Assembly: GCF_022884085.1 (NCBI RefSeq)
Contig: NZ_JAGGCS010000003.1
Location: forward strand, 343,437 to 407,436
Length of the DNA stretch: 64,000 nt
Origin: Paenirhizobium cremeum
GTDB taxonomy: Bacteria; Pseudomonadota; Alphaproteobacteria; Rhizobiales; Rhizobiaceae
Direction: 5' to 3'
Of this stretch, positions 52,539 through 61,436 are shown piece by piece. Within the stretch, counting starts at the first letter, position 1, and each line of letters opens with the position of its first letter. Position numbers and translations under genes: made by a program. The notes beneath the pieces are model-generated. The model saw only the letters and a program-made list of their open reading frames with translations, was not told the DNA's origin and searched no databases.

Positions 52539-53243
52539 CTATCCGGAAGGAAGGCGAAGCGCTTCCATGTGGAAGCGCAGTTGCGCTTCCGGATAGCGAT
52601 AATGCGATCCGACCGGGCAAGCGGCGCGCGCGAGGCATCCCCTTGCCATGCAGCCCGCCTTGCCCTCGGTCGTGACGAGATGGCTACGGCAGCCGGCGAC
52701 GTCGAAACGATCCCGCAAAACGGCTGTCACGGGACAGGTCGAAAGACACGGCTTGTCCGGACACGCCTCGCAGATCTCCCGATCCGATGGAGGGCGAGCC
52801 TCCCCTTCGATCTCCCCGGCAAAGCCCAGCGCGCCGCGATAGCCGTGCCAAAGCCCGTATTGCGGATGGATCAGAATGCCGAGGGGCGATGCCCTCAGCC
52901 CTTCCGCCTGCATCGCCCATTGCTGGAACGGCTGGTATGGCTGATCGGAGGGATAATAGGGCGTTGCACCGAAATGTTGGGCGATATCGCCGATAACCGC
53001 CTTCGACCAGGCATCGAGCGGATGCTCTCCTCCCCGATCCGCCTGTCTTTGCCGCCAGTTGCAAAATGCTTCCCAGAGCGATCCTCCGACATTGCCGATC
53101 AGCACCACGGCTCGTGCATGCCCGCCGCCCGAAAGCGCCGGACCGCCCTGCCCGCCGGGAAAATGCACAACGCCCCGCACATGCAGCCCGTGCTGGCCGA
53201 GCGCCGGGACCATATCGGCGAGAACGGGCGAAGGGCCGCTCAT
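52539..53243 (-). CDS. Fe-S (4Fe-4S type) protein next to the MttB-family gene
   Basis: 234 residues. The C-terminal half has two ferredoxin-like sets: C158-x2-C161-x4-C166-x3-C170-P and C185...C198-x4-C203-x5-C209-P, with RGCLARAACPVG. The N-terminal half (ARAVVLIGNVGGSLWEAF) recalls the DUF1730-type region of QueG-like reductases, but the protein is shorter and no corrin-binding site is evident. Its ATG overlaps the stop of a 22-codon frame after the methyltransferase gene, so it is coupled to it. A role as electron donor to the reductive activase is inferred. Confidence 0.82.
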   Translation of the reverse strand: MSGPSPVLADMVPALGQHGLHVRGVVHFPGGQGGPALSGGGHARAVVLIGNVGGSLWEAFCNWRQRQADRGGEHPLDAWSKAVIGDIAQHFGATPYYPSDQPYQPFQQWAMQAEGLRASPLGILIHPQYGLWHGYRGALGFAGEIEGEARPPSDREICEACPDKPCLSTCPVTAVLRDRFDVAGCRSHLVTTEGKAGCMARGCLARAACPVGSHYRYPEAQLRFHMEALRLPSG

Positions 53244-53308
53244 CGCGGCCCCTCGTATTTATAATGCGGCCGCCAGACCTCCTTCTGGATCATGTCGGCG
53301 ACCAGCAC
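53240..53308 (-). CDS. Possible 22-residue coupling peptide between mttB-like and Fe-S genes
   Basis: A short frame from a GTG at 53308 (GGGAGCAAGGCGGG upstream) encoding MLVADMIQKEVWRPHYKYEG and two more residues, its TGA overlapping the Fe-S protein ATG (ATGA). It is in the same frame as the methyltransferase gene, separated by that gene's TGA and 11 further codons. The peptide looks coding-like, but it may only serve translational coupling. Confidence 0.35.
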   Translation of the reverse strand: MLVADMIQKEVWRPHYKYEGPR

Positions 53309-53344
53309 TGACCCGCCTTGCTCCCTGGCGGAATCGGGATACCT

Positions 53345-54910
53345 TCAGGAGAAGGCGTCCGGCATCGAGTCCTTGCGCTTGGCGATATAGGCGAGCAATG
53401 CCTCGTCGATTGCCGGGTCGAGCGGCGGAGCCTCATAGGATTCGAGCCAGGAACGGCACAGCGCGTTGGCGCGGTCCTCGATGCGCTTGCGGCCCTCCAC
53501 TTCCCATTGCTCGAACGAGTTGTTGTCGGCGAGCGCCGAACGGTAAAAGGCCGTCTGGAAATTCGCCTGCGTATGTGCGCAGCCGAGATAATGGGCACCG
53601 GGACCCACTTCGCGGATCGCGTCCATCGCCTGCCCGCTCTCGGAGAGATCGACGCCCTGTGCAAGCTTCTGCATCATGCCGAGTTGGTCCTGGTCGATCA
53701 TGAACTTCTCGTAGCAGGCGGCAAGACCGCCTTCGAGCCAGCCTGCGGCGTGCAGCACGAAGTTGGCGCCGGCAAGCAGCGTCATGTTGAGCGTGTTGGC
53801 GCTTTCGTGAGCCGCCTGGGCATCCGGAACCTTGGATGCGCAGAGCGAACCGCCGGTACGGAAGGGCAGACCCATGCGCCTTGCAAGCTGGGCCGCGCCG
53901 TAGGAAACCAGCGCCGGCTCCGGCGTGCCGAAGGTCGGCGCGCCCGACTGCATCGAGATCGAGGCGGCGAAGGTGCCGAACAGCACCGGCGCGCCGGGAC
54001 GGATAAGCTGGGTGAAGGACGCGCCCGCCAGCACTTCGGCAAGGATCTGCGTCAGCGTGCCGGCAACCGTGACCGGGCTCATGGCGCCGGAGAGGATGAA
54101 GGGCGAGATGACGCAGGCCTGATTGTGCCGGGCGTAGACCTTGGCTGCGCCGAGCATGGTCTCGTCATAGACCATTGGCGAGTTGGCGTTGATAAGGTTG
54201 ACGAGCACCGTATTGTTCTCGACGAAATCGTCGCCGAACAGGATCTTGCACATCGCAACCGAATCCTCCGCCCGTTCCGGCGCGGTGACCGAGCCCATGA
54301 ACGGCTTGTCGGAATATTTGATGTGGCTGTAGACCATGTCCAGGTGACGCTTGTTCACCGGAATGTCCACCGGTTCGCAAACCGTGCCGCCCGAATGGTG
54401 CACGGACGGCGCCATATAGGCGAGCTTCACGAAATTGCGGAAATCCTCGAGCGTCGCATAGCGGCGATTGCCGTCGAGGTCGCGAACGAAGGGCGAGCCG
54501 TAATTTGGCGCAAACACGGTGGCCTTGCCGCCGATCTGCACGCTGCGTTCCGGATTGCGGGCATGCTGGGTAAAGACGGAAGGCGCCGTCTTCAGAAGTT
54601 CGCGGCAGAGCCCCTTGGGAAAATGCACGCGCTGACCTTTCACGTCGGCTCCGGCTTGTCTCCAGAGTTCCAGCGCCTCGGCATCGTCGCGAAACTCGAT
54701 GCCGATTTCCTCGAGAACGATATCGGCATTGCGCTCAATGAGCTGCAGGCCTTCCTCGTCGAGCACTTCGTAAGGCGCGATCTTGCGCGTGATGTAAGGC
54801 ATGGCCGGACCGGCGCCGCCTCCGCTGCGCGATGCCCTGCGGGCGGCAGCCCCGCGTCCCTCGCCGCGAGCGCGGCGTCCTCCGCCCGATTGTGCCGTGA
54901 TGTCGTCCAT
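53345..54910 (-). CDS. MttB-family (non-pyrrolysine) corrinoid methyltransferase
   Basis: 521 residues from the ATG at 54910 (GAGGA upstream; a GTG at 54928 adds six). Residues ~38-505 are the TIM-barrel trimethylamine methyltransferase family. There is no in-frame TAG, so no pyrrolysine; this is the MtgB-like branch that handles quaternary amines (glycine betaine, proline betaine, carnitine relatives). The N-terminal ~35 residues are a Gly/Arg-rich disordered tail (SGGGRRARGEGRGAAARR). It would transfer a methyl group to the corrinoid protein encoded divergently at 55182. Substrate unproven. Confidence 0.9.
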   Translation of the reverse strand: MDDITAQSGGGRRARGEGRGAAARRASRSGGGAGPAMPYITRKIAPYEVLDEEGLQLIERNADIVLEEIGIEFRDDAEALELWRQAGADVKGQRVHFPKGLCRELLKTAPSVFTQHARNPERSVQIGGKATVFAPNYGSPFVRDLDGNRRYATLEDFRNFVKLAYMAPSVHHSGGTVCEPVDIPVNKRHLDMVYSHIKYSDKPFMGSVTAPERAEDSVAMCKILFGDDFVENNTVLVNLINANSPMVYDETMLGAAKVYARHNQACVISPFILSGAMSPVTVAGTLTQILAEVLAGASFTQLIRPGAPVLFGTFAASISMQSGAPTFGTPEPALVSYGAAQLARRMGLPFRTGGSLCASKVPDAQAAHESANTLNMTLLAGANFVLHAAGWLEGGLAACYEKFMIDQDQLGMMQKLAQGVDLSESGQAMDAIREVGPGAHYLGCAHTQANFQTAFYRSALADNNSFEQWEVEGRKRIEDRANALCRSWLESYEAPPLDPAIDEALLAYIAKRKDSMPDAFS

Positions 54911-55000
54911 GTCTGTTTCCTCGCTCACGCGCTTGATGCGCTGCTTCTCACTCCCTCATTATGCTATTCAAATCCGCATGTGAAACCATCCTTAATGCGC

Positions 55001-55022
55001 CAAGCGCTTGCGTCTGACAGAC
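55001..55022. promoter_or_regulatory. Two adjacent palindromes in the divergent mttB-like / corrinoid-protein promoter region
   Basis: CAAGCGCTTG (55001-55010, perfect, with the central CG of LacI/GntR-type operators) is followed after one base by GTCTGACAGAC (55012-55022, 5-1-5). They lie roughly midway in the 271-base gap between the divergent starts, well placed to control both. No regulator gene is adjacent, so the binding protein would be encoded elsewhere. Confidence 0.5.
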
Positions 55023-55181
55023 ATCGCTTTCATCGAGGCTTGTCTGGGCCCGTCGTTTTTCAGGATGGCCGCGTCGCTTTCGAAAAGAGTTTTTCGCGAT
55101 ATTGAGGTTTAACTTCCCTTCAGGCAGTCTGATCCGGCTGCGATCGGAATCGCGATAAAAAACCAAGCGGGAAGCACCATC

Positions 55182-55883
<702 letters not shown>

Positions 55884-55913
55884 GACGCCCTCGGGCGTCA
55901 GATCCCGACATGG

Positions 55914-55947
55914 AAAAGCGCCGGCTGCATTGCGGCCGGCGCTTTTT
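55914..55947 (+). terminator. Intrinsic terminator of the corrinoid protein gene
   Basis: A 12-bp stem (AAAAGCGCCGGC with GCCGGCGCTTTT) and a 9-nt loop, followed by a T run. It isolates the carrier gene from the rest of the cluster. Confidence 0.9.
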
Positions 55948-56060
55948 GATTGGCGGCAGGCGCCTGACTGGCCACGAGCCAGGGAAATAACAGGGCAGCG
56001 TGGGCGTTCCTGCCGTTGCCGCTGTGGCACACGCCGCCCTATATAAGCGTGCGGACTGCC

Positions 56061-56219
56061 TTACTGGGCTGCCCTTTCGACATCCTGGCCGGCAGCCTGG
56101 GTCGCGTTGACGGCATTGGCGGTGTCCTTGCCCATCCCACGGATGGTATTGCCGCAGCCGGCAAGGGCGAGGCCTGAAACGATGAGGACGGTGGCGGCGG
56201 TCAGTGTCTTGAAGGTCAT
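56061..56219 (-). CDS. Entericidin-type small lipoprotein, copy 1 (52 aa)
   Basis: 52 residues: signal MTFKTLTAATVLIVSGLALAG with lipobox LAGC (Cys22), then GNTIRGMGKDTANAVNATQAAG, the entericidin A/B pattern. A near-twin of the same length and Cys position lies at 56906. Its start is only 13 bases from the divergent DUF1638 start, so its promoter must lie inside that gene. Entericidins are outer-membrane lipopeptides linked to stress or toxin-antidote behaviour in E. coli; here that is untested. Confidence 0.85.
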   Translation of the reverse strand: MTFKTLTAATVLIVSGLALAGCGNTIRGMGKDTANAVNATQAAGQDVERAAQ

Positions 56220-56232
56220 GATCGGAAGCTCC

Positions 56233-56871
56233 ATGAAAAATGGTGATGGAACAATTGCATCGGATACCAGCGTGAAACGCGGCAAGGCGAAAAAGGTTCA
56301 CGTCATCGCCTGCGGCGCAATCGCCCGGGAGATTCTTGCTGTTTCACGCCTTGGCCAGCTCGACCATCTGGAGCTTTCCTGTCTGCCCGCGATCTGGCAT
56401 GCGACGCCGGAGAAGATCGCACCCGGCGTGGAGGACGCCATCGTCCAGGCCCGCGAGAACGGCGCGGAATGGATCTTTGTCGCCTATGCCGATTGCGGCA
56501 CCGGCGGTCTTCTCGACAAGGTATGCGAACGTCTCGGTGTCGAGCGCCTTTCCGGACCGCACTGTTATTCATTCTTTGCCGGCAACGAGGCCTTTGCCGC
56601 CCGCTGGGAAGACGATGTGACGGCCTTTTTCCTCACCGATTTCCTCGCCCGCCAGTTCGAAGCCTTCGTCATCCAGCCGCTGGGGCTGGACCGCCATCCG
56701 GAACTGAAGGACATGTATTTCGGCAACTACACCAAGCTTGTCTATCTCTCGCAGGAAGAGGATGCGGCGCTGCAGGAAAAGGCCCGGTCCGCGGCCGATT
56801 ACCTCGGCCTCGCCTATGAATACCGCTTCACCGGTTATGGCGACCTGCAGAAGGAACTGTCGGTCCTCTGA
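56233..56871 (+). CDS. DUF1638 family protein
   Basis: 212 residues from the ATG at 56233 (the upstream part of the frame is antisense to the lipoprotein). The DUF1638 core begins VHVIACGAIAREIL and contains several conserved-looking Cys/His: C27, C50 (LSCLPAIWH), C88 (YADCGTGG), C98, H110-C111 (GPHCYSFF). These suggest a metal or corrinoid interaction. The family travels with corrinoid methyltransferase clusters in archaea and bacteria, but its function is not established. Rightward, in line with the rest of the cluster. Confidence 0.85.
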   Translation: MKNGDGTIASDTSVKRGKAKKVHVIACGAIAREILAVSRLGQLDHLELSCLPAIWHATPEKIAPGVEDAIVQARENGAEWIFVAYADCGTGGLLDKVCERLGVERLSGPHCYSFFAGNEAFAARWEDDVTAFFLTDFLARQFEAFVIQPLGLDRHPELKDMYFGNYTKLVYLSQEEDAALQEKARSAADYLGLAYEYRFTGYGDLQKELSVL

Positions 56872-56905
56872 GGGAGAGGCGGAAGAGCCAGCCCCTTCCC
56901 TAAGC

Positions 56906-57064
56906 TTACTTCACGGAATTCGCGACGCTGCGTCCGGCGTCCTTCGTTGCATCGACCACGCCTCCGACGTCCTTACCGACGCCGCGAATGGTGTTGCCGC
57001 ATCCGCCGAGTGCGATGAGTGCGAAACCGAAAACGACAGCCGTGGAAATCTGCCTTGCCGACAT
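56906..57064 (-). CDS. Entericidin-type small lipoprotein, copy 2 (52 aa)
   Basis: 52 residues: signal MSARQISTAVVFGFALIALGG with Cys22 in LGGC, then GNTIRGVGKDVGGVVDATKDAG. Same length, lipid Cys and GNTIRGxGKD as copy 1, so a duplication bracketing DUF1638. It is transcribed leftward, against the C1 genes; probably stress-controlled and unrelated in function, but its position twice around DUF1638 is notable. Confidence 0.83.
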   Translation of the reverse strand: MSARQISTAVVFGFALIALGGCGNTIRGVGKDVGGVVDATKDAGRSVANSVK

Positions 57065-57374
57065 GAGAACCCTTCCCGATGGAACAATATGACTGATCCG
57101 CGTCCATGGCACCGGCTTTGGACAAATGCAAGGCGGTTTGCCTTCCCCCGATCCGGCGATTAACCGGACTTTCAGCGATCGGCGCTAAACAGGGCGCCTG
57201 TGCATCGCCGGGAACCGGCTCCCGGATGACGGCGGCGGAAACATGTCATGCAAAAGTACCGGATGGTCCTGCGATAACGGCATGTGCTGAAAGAACGATA
57301 AAGCGGGGGGAGCGGACAATGGCAGGCATTGCGGAAGCGTTCGTCGCGTCATCTCATCTTTTGGAGGCGTCGAA

Positions 57375-58148
57375 GTGACCGAACGCTCGCCGACCGTTCT
57401 TCTTCTCACGGCCGGAGGCACGAACCCGGCCATTGTCGCGAACGCGCTCGCCACCCGGTTTCCCGGCCTGCAGGTGGTGATCGAGGCATCGGAATCGAAA
57501 TGGGGCATCACCCGGCGTCGCGCCCGCCGCCTCGGCTGGCCGAATGCACTCGGTCAGCTTGCGACGATGATTGCCGCGCGGCTTCTCCGCCGGTTGGCCG
57601 CAAGACGCACCTCGGACCTCGTCGCATCGAGCGGCTACAGCGGCGAGTTTTCTTCGGCTATTCCCCAGCACGAGGTTTCCTCGATCAATGACGAGAGCTG
57701 CGTTGCACTGGTGCAGGCGCTCCAGCCCAAAGCCATCCTCCTGGTCAGCACGAGGCTGATGTCACCGGCGGTTCTCGCCGCCATGCCCTGCCCGGTTCTC
57801 AACCTGCATGCCGGCATCAATCCAGCCTATCGCGGCCAGATGGGCGGCTACTGGTCGCTGGTGGAAGGCGACCGGGGAAATTTCGGTGCGACCGTCCATC
57901 TGGTCGATGCCGGAACCGACACCGGCGGCACGCTTTATGAAGTCCGGACTTCGCCGCAAAAGGGCGATTTCATCTCGACTTATCCTCTCGTCCTGACGAT
58001 TGCTGCGCTCGACATCACCCGACGCGCCGTCGAAGATGCGCTGGCAGGGCGGCTTGCCCCGTATCGGCCAGGCGGTCCATCGGCACTGCGCTTTCCGCCC
58101 GCCATCTGGGACTGGCTGCGTCACGGCCTCACGCGTGGCGTCTGGTAA
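57375..58148 (+). CDS. Formyltransferase-fold (PurN/Fmt-type) protein
   Basis: 257 residues, GTG start with GGAGG upstream. The formyltransferase core is clear: VLNLHAGINPAYRG gives the catalytic Asn and His of the N-H-D triad, and HLVDAGTDTGG gives the Asp. N-terminal TAGGTNPAIV replaces the usual PurN start. The rest is basic and helical. In a cluster producing methyl- and methylene-THF, a 10-formyl-THF-using or -hydrolysing step would balance C1 units; alternatively it formylates a sugar or amine. It precedes the 'virulence factor' gene by 97 bases. Confidence 0.82.
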   Translation: MTERSPTVLLLTAGGTNPAIVANALATRFPGLQVVIEASESKWGITRRRARRLGWPNALGQLATMIAARLLRRLAARRTSDLVASSGYSGEFSSAIPQHEVSSINDESCVALVQALQPKAILLVSTRLMSPAVLAAMPCPVLNLHAGINPAYRGQMGGYWSLVEGDRGNFGATVHLVDAGTDTGGTLYEVRTSPQKGDFISTYPLVLTIAALDITRRAVEDALAGRLAPYRPGGPSALRFPPAIWDWLRHGLTRGVW

Positions 58149-58245
58149 TTCGATGCGGCGTCGCTTTTTGCCATATGCGACGTCGTCAAAAGCGCAGTCC
58201 CTTGCCTGAGCCACGTGCATTCTGACGAAAAAGGGGAGTGAAGAC

Positions 58246-58548
58246 ATGGCCGACAGGATCGTTGTCTACTGGCGGGACATACCCGCCCAGGTCATCGTCA
58301 AGCAGGGCAGGAAAACGGCGAAACGGGAGTTGTCCCTGCGGTTTACCGAGGCGATCGACATGTGCGCCATGCGCACCGGCGCTGCCGAAACCGACGATTA
58401 TCTCGCCGAATGGCGCAAGGGCGATCCGACCCCGGTCGGCGACGATCTCGAAGCGGAAGCAGAAAAGGCTGCGGCCGAGCTGGAGGCAGCCTATGACAAG
58501 GCCCGTCTCGTGGCTCTCGTGCATGCCGGAGGGCGCGACAATGGCTGA
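58246..58548 (+). CDS. 'Virulence factor' domain protein of the C1 cluster (100 aa)
   Basis: 100 residues, AAGGGGA ribosome site. The start MADRIVVYWRDIPAQVIVKQGR, AKRELSLRFTEAIDMCAM and the Asp/Glu-rich end match the small domain labelled 'virulence factor' in databases, which regularly sits next to corrinoid and MTHFR genes. The label has no proven meaning here. The next gene's ATG overlaps its end by 8 bases, so the two are coupled. A role as a subunit or chaperone of the reductase module is plausible. Confidence 0.8.
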   Translation: MADRIVVYWRDIPAQVIVKQGRKTAKRELSLRFTEAIDMCAMRTGAAETDDYLAEWRKGDPTPVGDDLEAEAEKAAAELEAAYDKARLVALVHAGGRDNG

Positions 58549-59125
58549 GGTGAAGCCGCTCAAGGGCAATGCCGCCCCCGCCGCCAAGGCCGCTTCCGGC
58601 GCCTATACGCCGGCAGGTGTGTCACCAAACCGCCGCGCCCGCCGTTCCTACACCATCCGCCTCTGGTCGGTGCGTCACTCGCGTTTCCTCGAATGGTTTT
58701 ACGCGCGTTTCGCCAATGCCTTTCTCTTTCTCCACCCGCTCTGGAAGAAGCTCGGTTATGCCCGTGTCGAGCGGCCGGTGACCTTTGTCGAGCGCAATGT
58801 CAAGGGCCTGCTGTTCGACTGTCGCATGTGCGGCCAGTGCGTCCTGTCTTCGACGGGCATGTCCTGTCCCATGAACTGCCCGAAACAGCTCAGGAACGGC
58901 CCTTGCGGCGGCGTGCGCGCCAACGGCAATTGCGAGGTCGAGCCTGACATGCCCTGCGTCTGGGTTCAGGCCTGGGCCGGATCGCGCAACATGGTGCATG
59001 GAGACGCGATCATGAAGGTGCAGAAACCGGTGAACCAGTCGCTGCGCGAGACATCGTCATGGCTGCGCGTCACCGCCGAGGCCGCCGAAACCCGCGAAGC
59101 TCTTTCGAAGGATGCAAAGGCATGA
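58541..59125 (+). CDS. Methylenetetrahydrofolate reductase C-terminal-type Cys-rich protein
   Basis: 194 residues. The ~90-140 region is the MTHFR_C/DUF5981 domain with eight cysteines: C94-x2-C97-x2-C100-x8-C109-x3-C113, then C122, C131 and C139 (LFDCRMCGQCVLSSTGMSCP). This suggests an Fe-S cluster or Zn site. The N-terminus is Ala/Pro-rich with an RRARR patch and an aromatic, partly hydrophobic segment (~50-70). The domain is often fused to MetF; here it is a separate gene whose stop overlaps the MetF-like start (ATGA). It probably hands electrons to the reductase. Confidence 0.86.
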   Translation: MAEVKPLKGNAAPAAKAASGAYTPAGVSPNRRARRSYTIRLWSVRHSRFLEWFYARFANAFLFLHPLWKKLGYARVERPVTFVERNVKGLLFDCRMCGQCVLSSTGMSCPMNCPKQLRNGPCGGVRANGNCEVEPDMPCVWVQAWAGSRNMVHGDAIMKVQKPVNQSLRETSSWLRVTAEAAETREALSKDAKA

Positions 59126-60225
59126 GCCCCGATATCAACCCGCATGATCCCGGCGCGCCGCTCGATCCGCTTCCCGGTCACTCCTCCCGCGGTCGTCTCG
59201 AACGTGTCCTGCGCCGCGGCGAATTCGCTGTCACCGCCGAACTCAACCCGCCTGACAGCGCCAATCCGCAGGATGTCTACGAGCGCGCGGCCGTGTTCGA
59301 CGGCTGGGTCGACGGTATCAACGCGGTGGACGCCTCCGGCGCCAACTGCCACATGTCCTCGGTCGGCATCTGCGCCCTGCTGACGCGCATGGGCTATGCC
59401 CCGATCATGCAGATCGCCTGCCGCGACAAGAACCGCATCGCTATCCAGGGCGACGTTCTCGGCGCGTCTGCCATGGGCGTGCAGAACATCATGTGCCTGA
59501 CCGGCGACGGCGTGCAGGCCGGCGACCAGCCCGGCGCCAAGCCCGTCTTCGATCTCGACTGCATGTCGCTCCTGGAAACCGTGCGCACCATGCGCGACCA
59601 GTCGAAGTTCCTCTCCGGCCGCAAGCTTACCGCACCGCCGCAGGTCTTCCTCGGTGCCGCCATCAATCCGTTCGCACCGCCTTACGATTTCCGGCCGTAC
59701 CGCCTCGCCAAGAAGATCGAGGCCGGTGCACAGTTCGTGCAGAGCCAGTACTGCTTCGACGTGCCGATGTTCCGCGAATACATGAAGAAGGTCCGCGATC
59801 TCGGCTTGCATGAGAAATGCTTCATCCTCGTCGGCGTCGGTCCGCTTGCTTCGGCCAAGACGGCCAAGTGGATCCGCTCCAATGTCCCCGGCATCCATAT
59901 TCCCGATACTGTTATAAAGCGTCTGGAGGGTGCGGAGGACCAGAAGAAGGAAGGCAAGCAGCTCTGCATCGACATCATCAACGAGGTGAAGGAGATCGAG
60001 GGCATTTCCGGCGTCCATGTCATGGCCTATCGCCAGGAGGAATATGTCGCCGAGATCGTGCATGAATCGGGCGTTCTGAAGGGCCGCAAGCCGTGGAAGC
60101 GCGAAGCGAGCCCCGTCGATGCGCTCGTCGCCGAGCGCCTGGAGGCAATCCGCGAGGAAAGGCTTGAAGACCAGCAGCAGCTCGCAGAAAAGGCGGCCCA
60201 TCATCCCCCTCACCATAGCCATTGA
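59122..60225 (+). CDS. MetF-like methylenetetrahydrofolate reductase of the C1 cluster
   Basis: 367 residues from the ATG at 59122, overlapping the previous stop. TIM-barrel MTHFR domain (~25-300): FAVTAELNPPDS near the start, NIMCLTGDGVQAGDQPGA (FAD/folate loop), AINPFAPP, FVQSQYCFDVPMF. It lacks the E. coli MetF wording and belongs to the branch found with corrinoid clusters. Direction in vivo may be oxidation of methyl-THF to methylene-THF, with its Cys-rich partner. The C-terminus is a His-rich tail (HHPPHHSH), possibly metal-binding. Confidence 0.9.
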   Translation: MSPDINPHDPGAPLDPLPGHSSRGRLERVLRRGEFAVTAELNPPDSANPQDVYERAAVFDGWVDGINAVDASGANCHMSSVGICALLTRMGYAPIMQIACRDKNRIAIQGDVLGASAMGVQNIMCLTGDGVQAGDQPGAKPVFDLDCMSLLETVRTMRDQSKFLSGRKLTAPPQVFLGAAINPFAPPYDFRPYRLAKKIEAGAQFVQSQYCFDVPMFREYMKKVRDLGLHEKCFILVGVGPLASAKTAKWIRSNVPGIHIPDTVIKRLEGAEDQKKEGKQLCIDIINEVKEIEGISGVHVMAYRQEEYVAEIVHESGVLKGRKPWKREASPVDALVAERLEAIREERLEDQQQLAEKAAHHPPHHSH

Positions 60226-60325
60226 GCGCGGCGTTCGGCCACGCGCCGCCGCCCCGCCACCGACCTTGTAACCCATTTCCCGGCACGCTAGACCTCAGTG
60301 ACGCGCGCCCGACCGGAGGACCGAA

Positions 60326-61297
60326 ATGACCCGCACCATCGTTGCATCCGCAACCCGAGAAATCATCATCGGCTTCGACCAGCCCTTCTGCGTCATCGGC
60401 GAGCGCATCAATCCGACCGGCCGCAAGAAGCTTGCCGCGGAGATGATCGAGGGCAATTTCGACACCGTCATCAAGGATGCGCTGGAACAGGTCGCCGCCG
60501 GCGCCACCATGCTTGACGTCAACGCGGGCGTCACCGCCGTCAACCCGAACGAGACCGAGCCGCCGCTCCTCGTCAAAACCATGGAAATCGTCCAGGGCCT
60601 CGTCGACGTGCCGCTTTCGATCGACAGTTCCGTGACCGCTGCCATCGAGGCCGCACTCAAGGTCGCAAAGGGCCGTCCGCTCATCAATTCCGTCACCGGC
60701 GAGGAGGAAAAGCTCGAAGCCATCCTGCCGCTCTGCAAGAAATACGACGTGCCGGTCGTTGCGATCTCCAACGACGAGACCGGCATTTCGCAGGACCCTG
60801 ACGTTCGCTTCGCTGTTGCAAAGAAGATCGTCGAGCGCGCCGCAGATTACGGTATCAAGCCGCATGACATCGTCGTCGACCCGCTGGTCATGCCGATCGG
60901 CGCCGTCGGTTCGGCCGGCCTTCAGGTCTTTGCCCTTCTGCGCCGCCTGCGCGATGAACTGAAGGTCAACACCACCTGCGGCCTGTCCAATATCTCCTTC
61001 GGCCTGCCGCATCGCCACGGCATCAACTCGGCCTTCATCCCGATGGTCATCGGCGCCGGCATGACGAGCGCGATCATGAACCCCTGCCGCCCGCAGGAGA
61101 TGGAAATGGTCCGCGCTGCCAACGTCCTGAACGGCACCGATGAGAATTGCTACAACTGGATCAAGACCTACCGCGACTACAAGCCGGCCGAAGGCGGCCA
61201 TGCGGCTCCCGCCGCGGCTCCGGCCGCCGCCTCGGGCGGAGGCGGTCGCCGCGGCGGCCGCGCCGCCCGCGTGGGTGGCGGTGCTGCCAGCGAGTAA
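60326..61297 (+). CDS. Methyltetrahydrofolate:corrinoid methyltransferase (pterin-binding, AcsE/MtgA-like)
   Basis: 323 residues. DHPS-like TIM barrel: GERINPTGRKKLA near the start, MLDVNAGVTAVNPNETEPPLL, SIDSSVTAAIEAAL, VAISNDETGI and TCGLSNISFGLPHR, all typical of pterin-dependent methyltransferases (AcsE, MtgA) rather than folate synthesis. It would move the methyl group between the corrinoid protein and tetrahydrofolate. The last ~35 residues are an Ala/Gly/Arg-rich tail (SGGGGRRGGRAARVGGG), like those of its partners. It lies 100 bases downstream of the MetF-like gene. Confidence 0.92.
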   Translation: MTRTIVASATREIIIGFDQPFCVIGERINPTGRKKLAAEMIEGNFDTVIKDALEQVAAGATMLDVNAGVTAVNPNETEPPLLVKTMEIVQGLVDVPLSIDSSVTAAIEAALKVAKGRPLINSVTGEEEKLEAILPLCKKYDVPVVAISNDETGISQDPDVRFAVAKKIVERAADYGIKPHDIVVDPLVMPIGAVGSAGLQVFALLRRLRDELKVNTTCGLSNISFGLPHRHGINSAFIPMVIGAGMTSAIMNPCRPQEMEMVRAANVLNGTDENCYNWIKTYRDYKPAEGGHAAPAAAPAAASGGGGRRGGRAARVGGGAASE

Positions 61298-61329
61298 TGG
61301 TAGGCCTTCACCTGAGCCATATCCGATAA

Positions 61330-61363
61330 GATCACCCGCAGGCATCGCCTTCGGGTGATCTTT
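61330..61363 (+). terminator. Hairpin between the pterin methyltransferase and activase genes
   Basis: GATCACCCG pairs with CGGGTGATC (9 bp) around a 13-nt loop, followed by TTTGG. The U run is short, so this is a weak terminator or a processing hairpin lowering expression of the activase behind it. Confidence 0.6.
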
Positions 61364-61436
61364 GGTTCTCGGCAAGCGGGAACGGACCACAGCAACAATC
61401 TGGATCGCGTTCCTTGACGACGCTGGAAAGATAGAC

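Noticed and set aside
53345..54910. Pyrrolysine-containing MttB
   Set aside because: The reading frame has no in-frame TAG and the gene is full length; no pyl genes were seen. It belongs to the non-Pyl branch.
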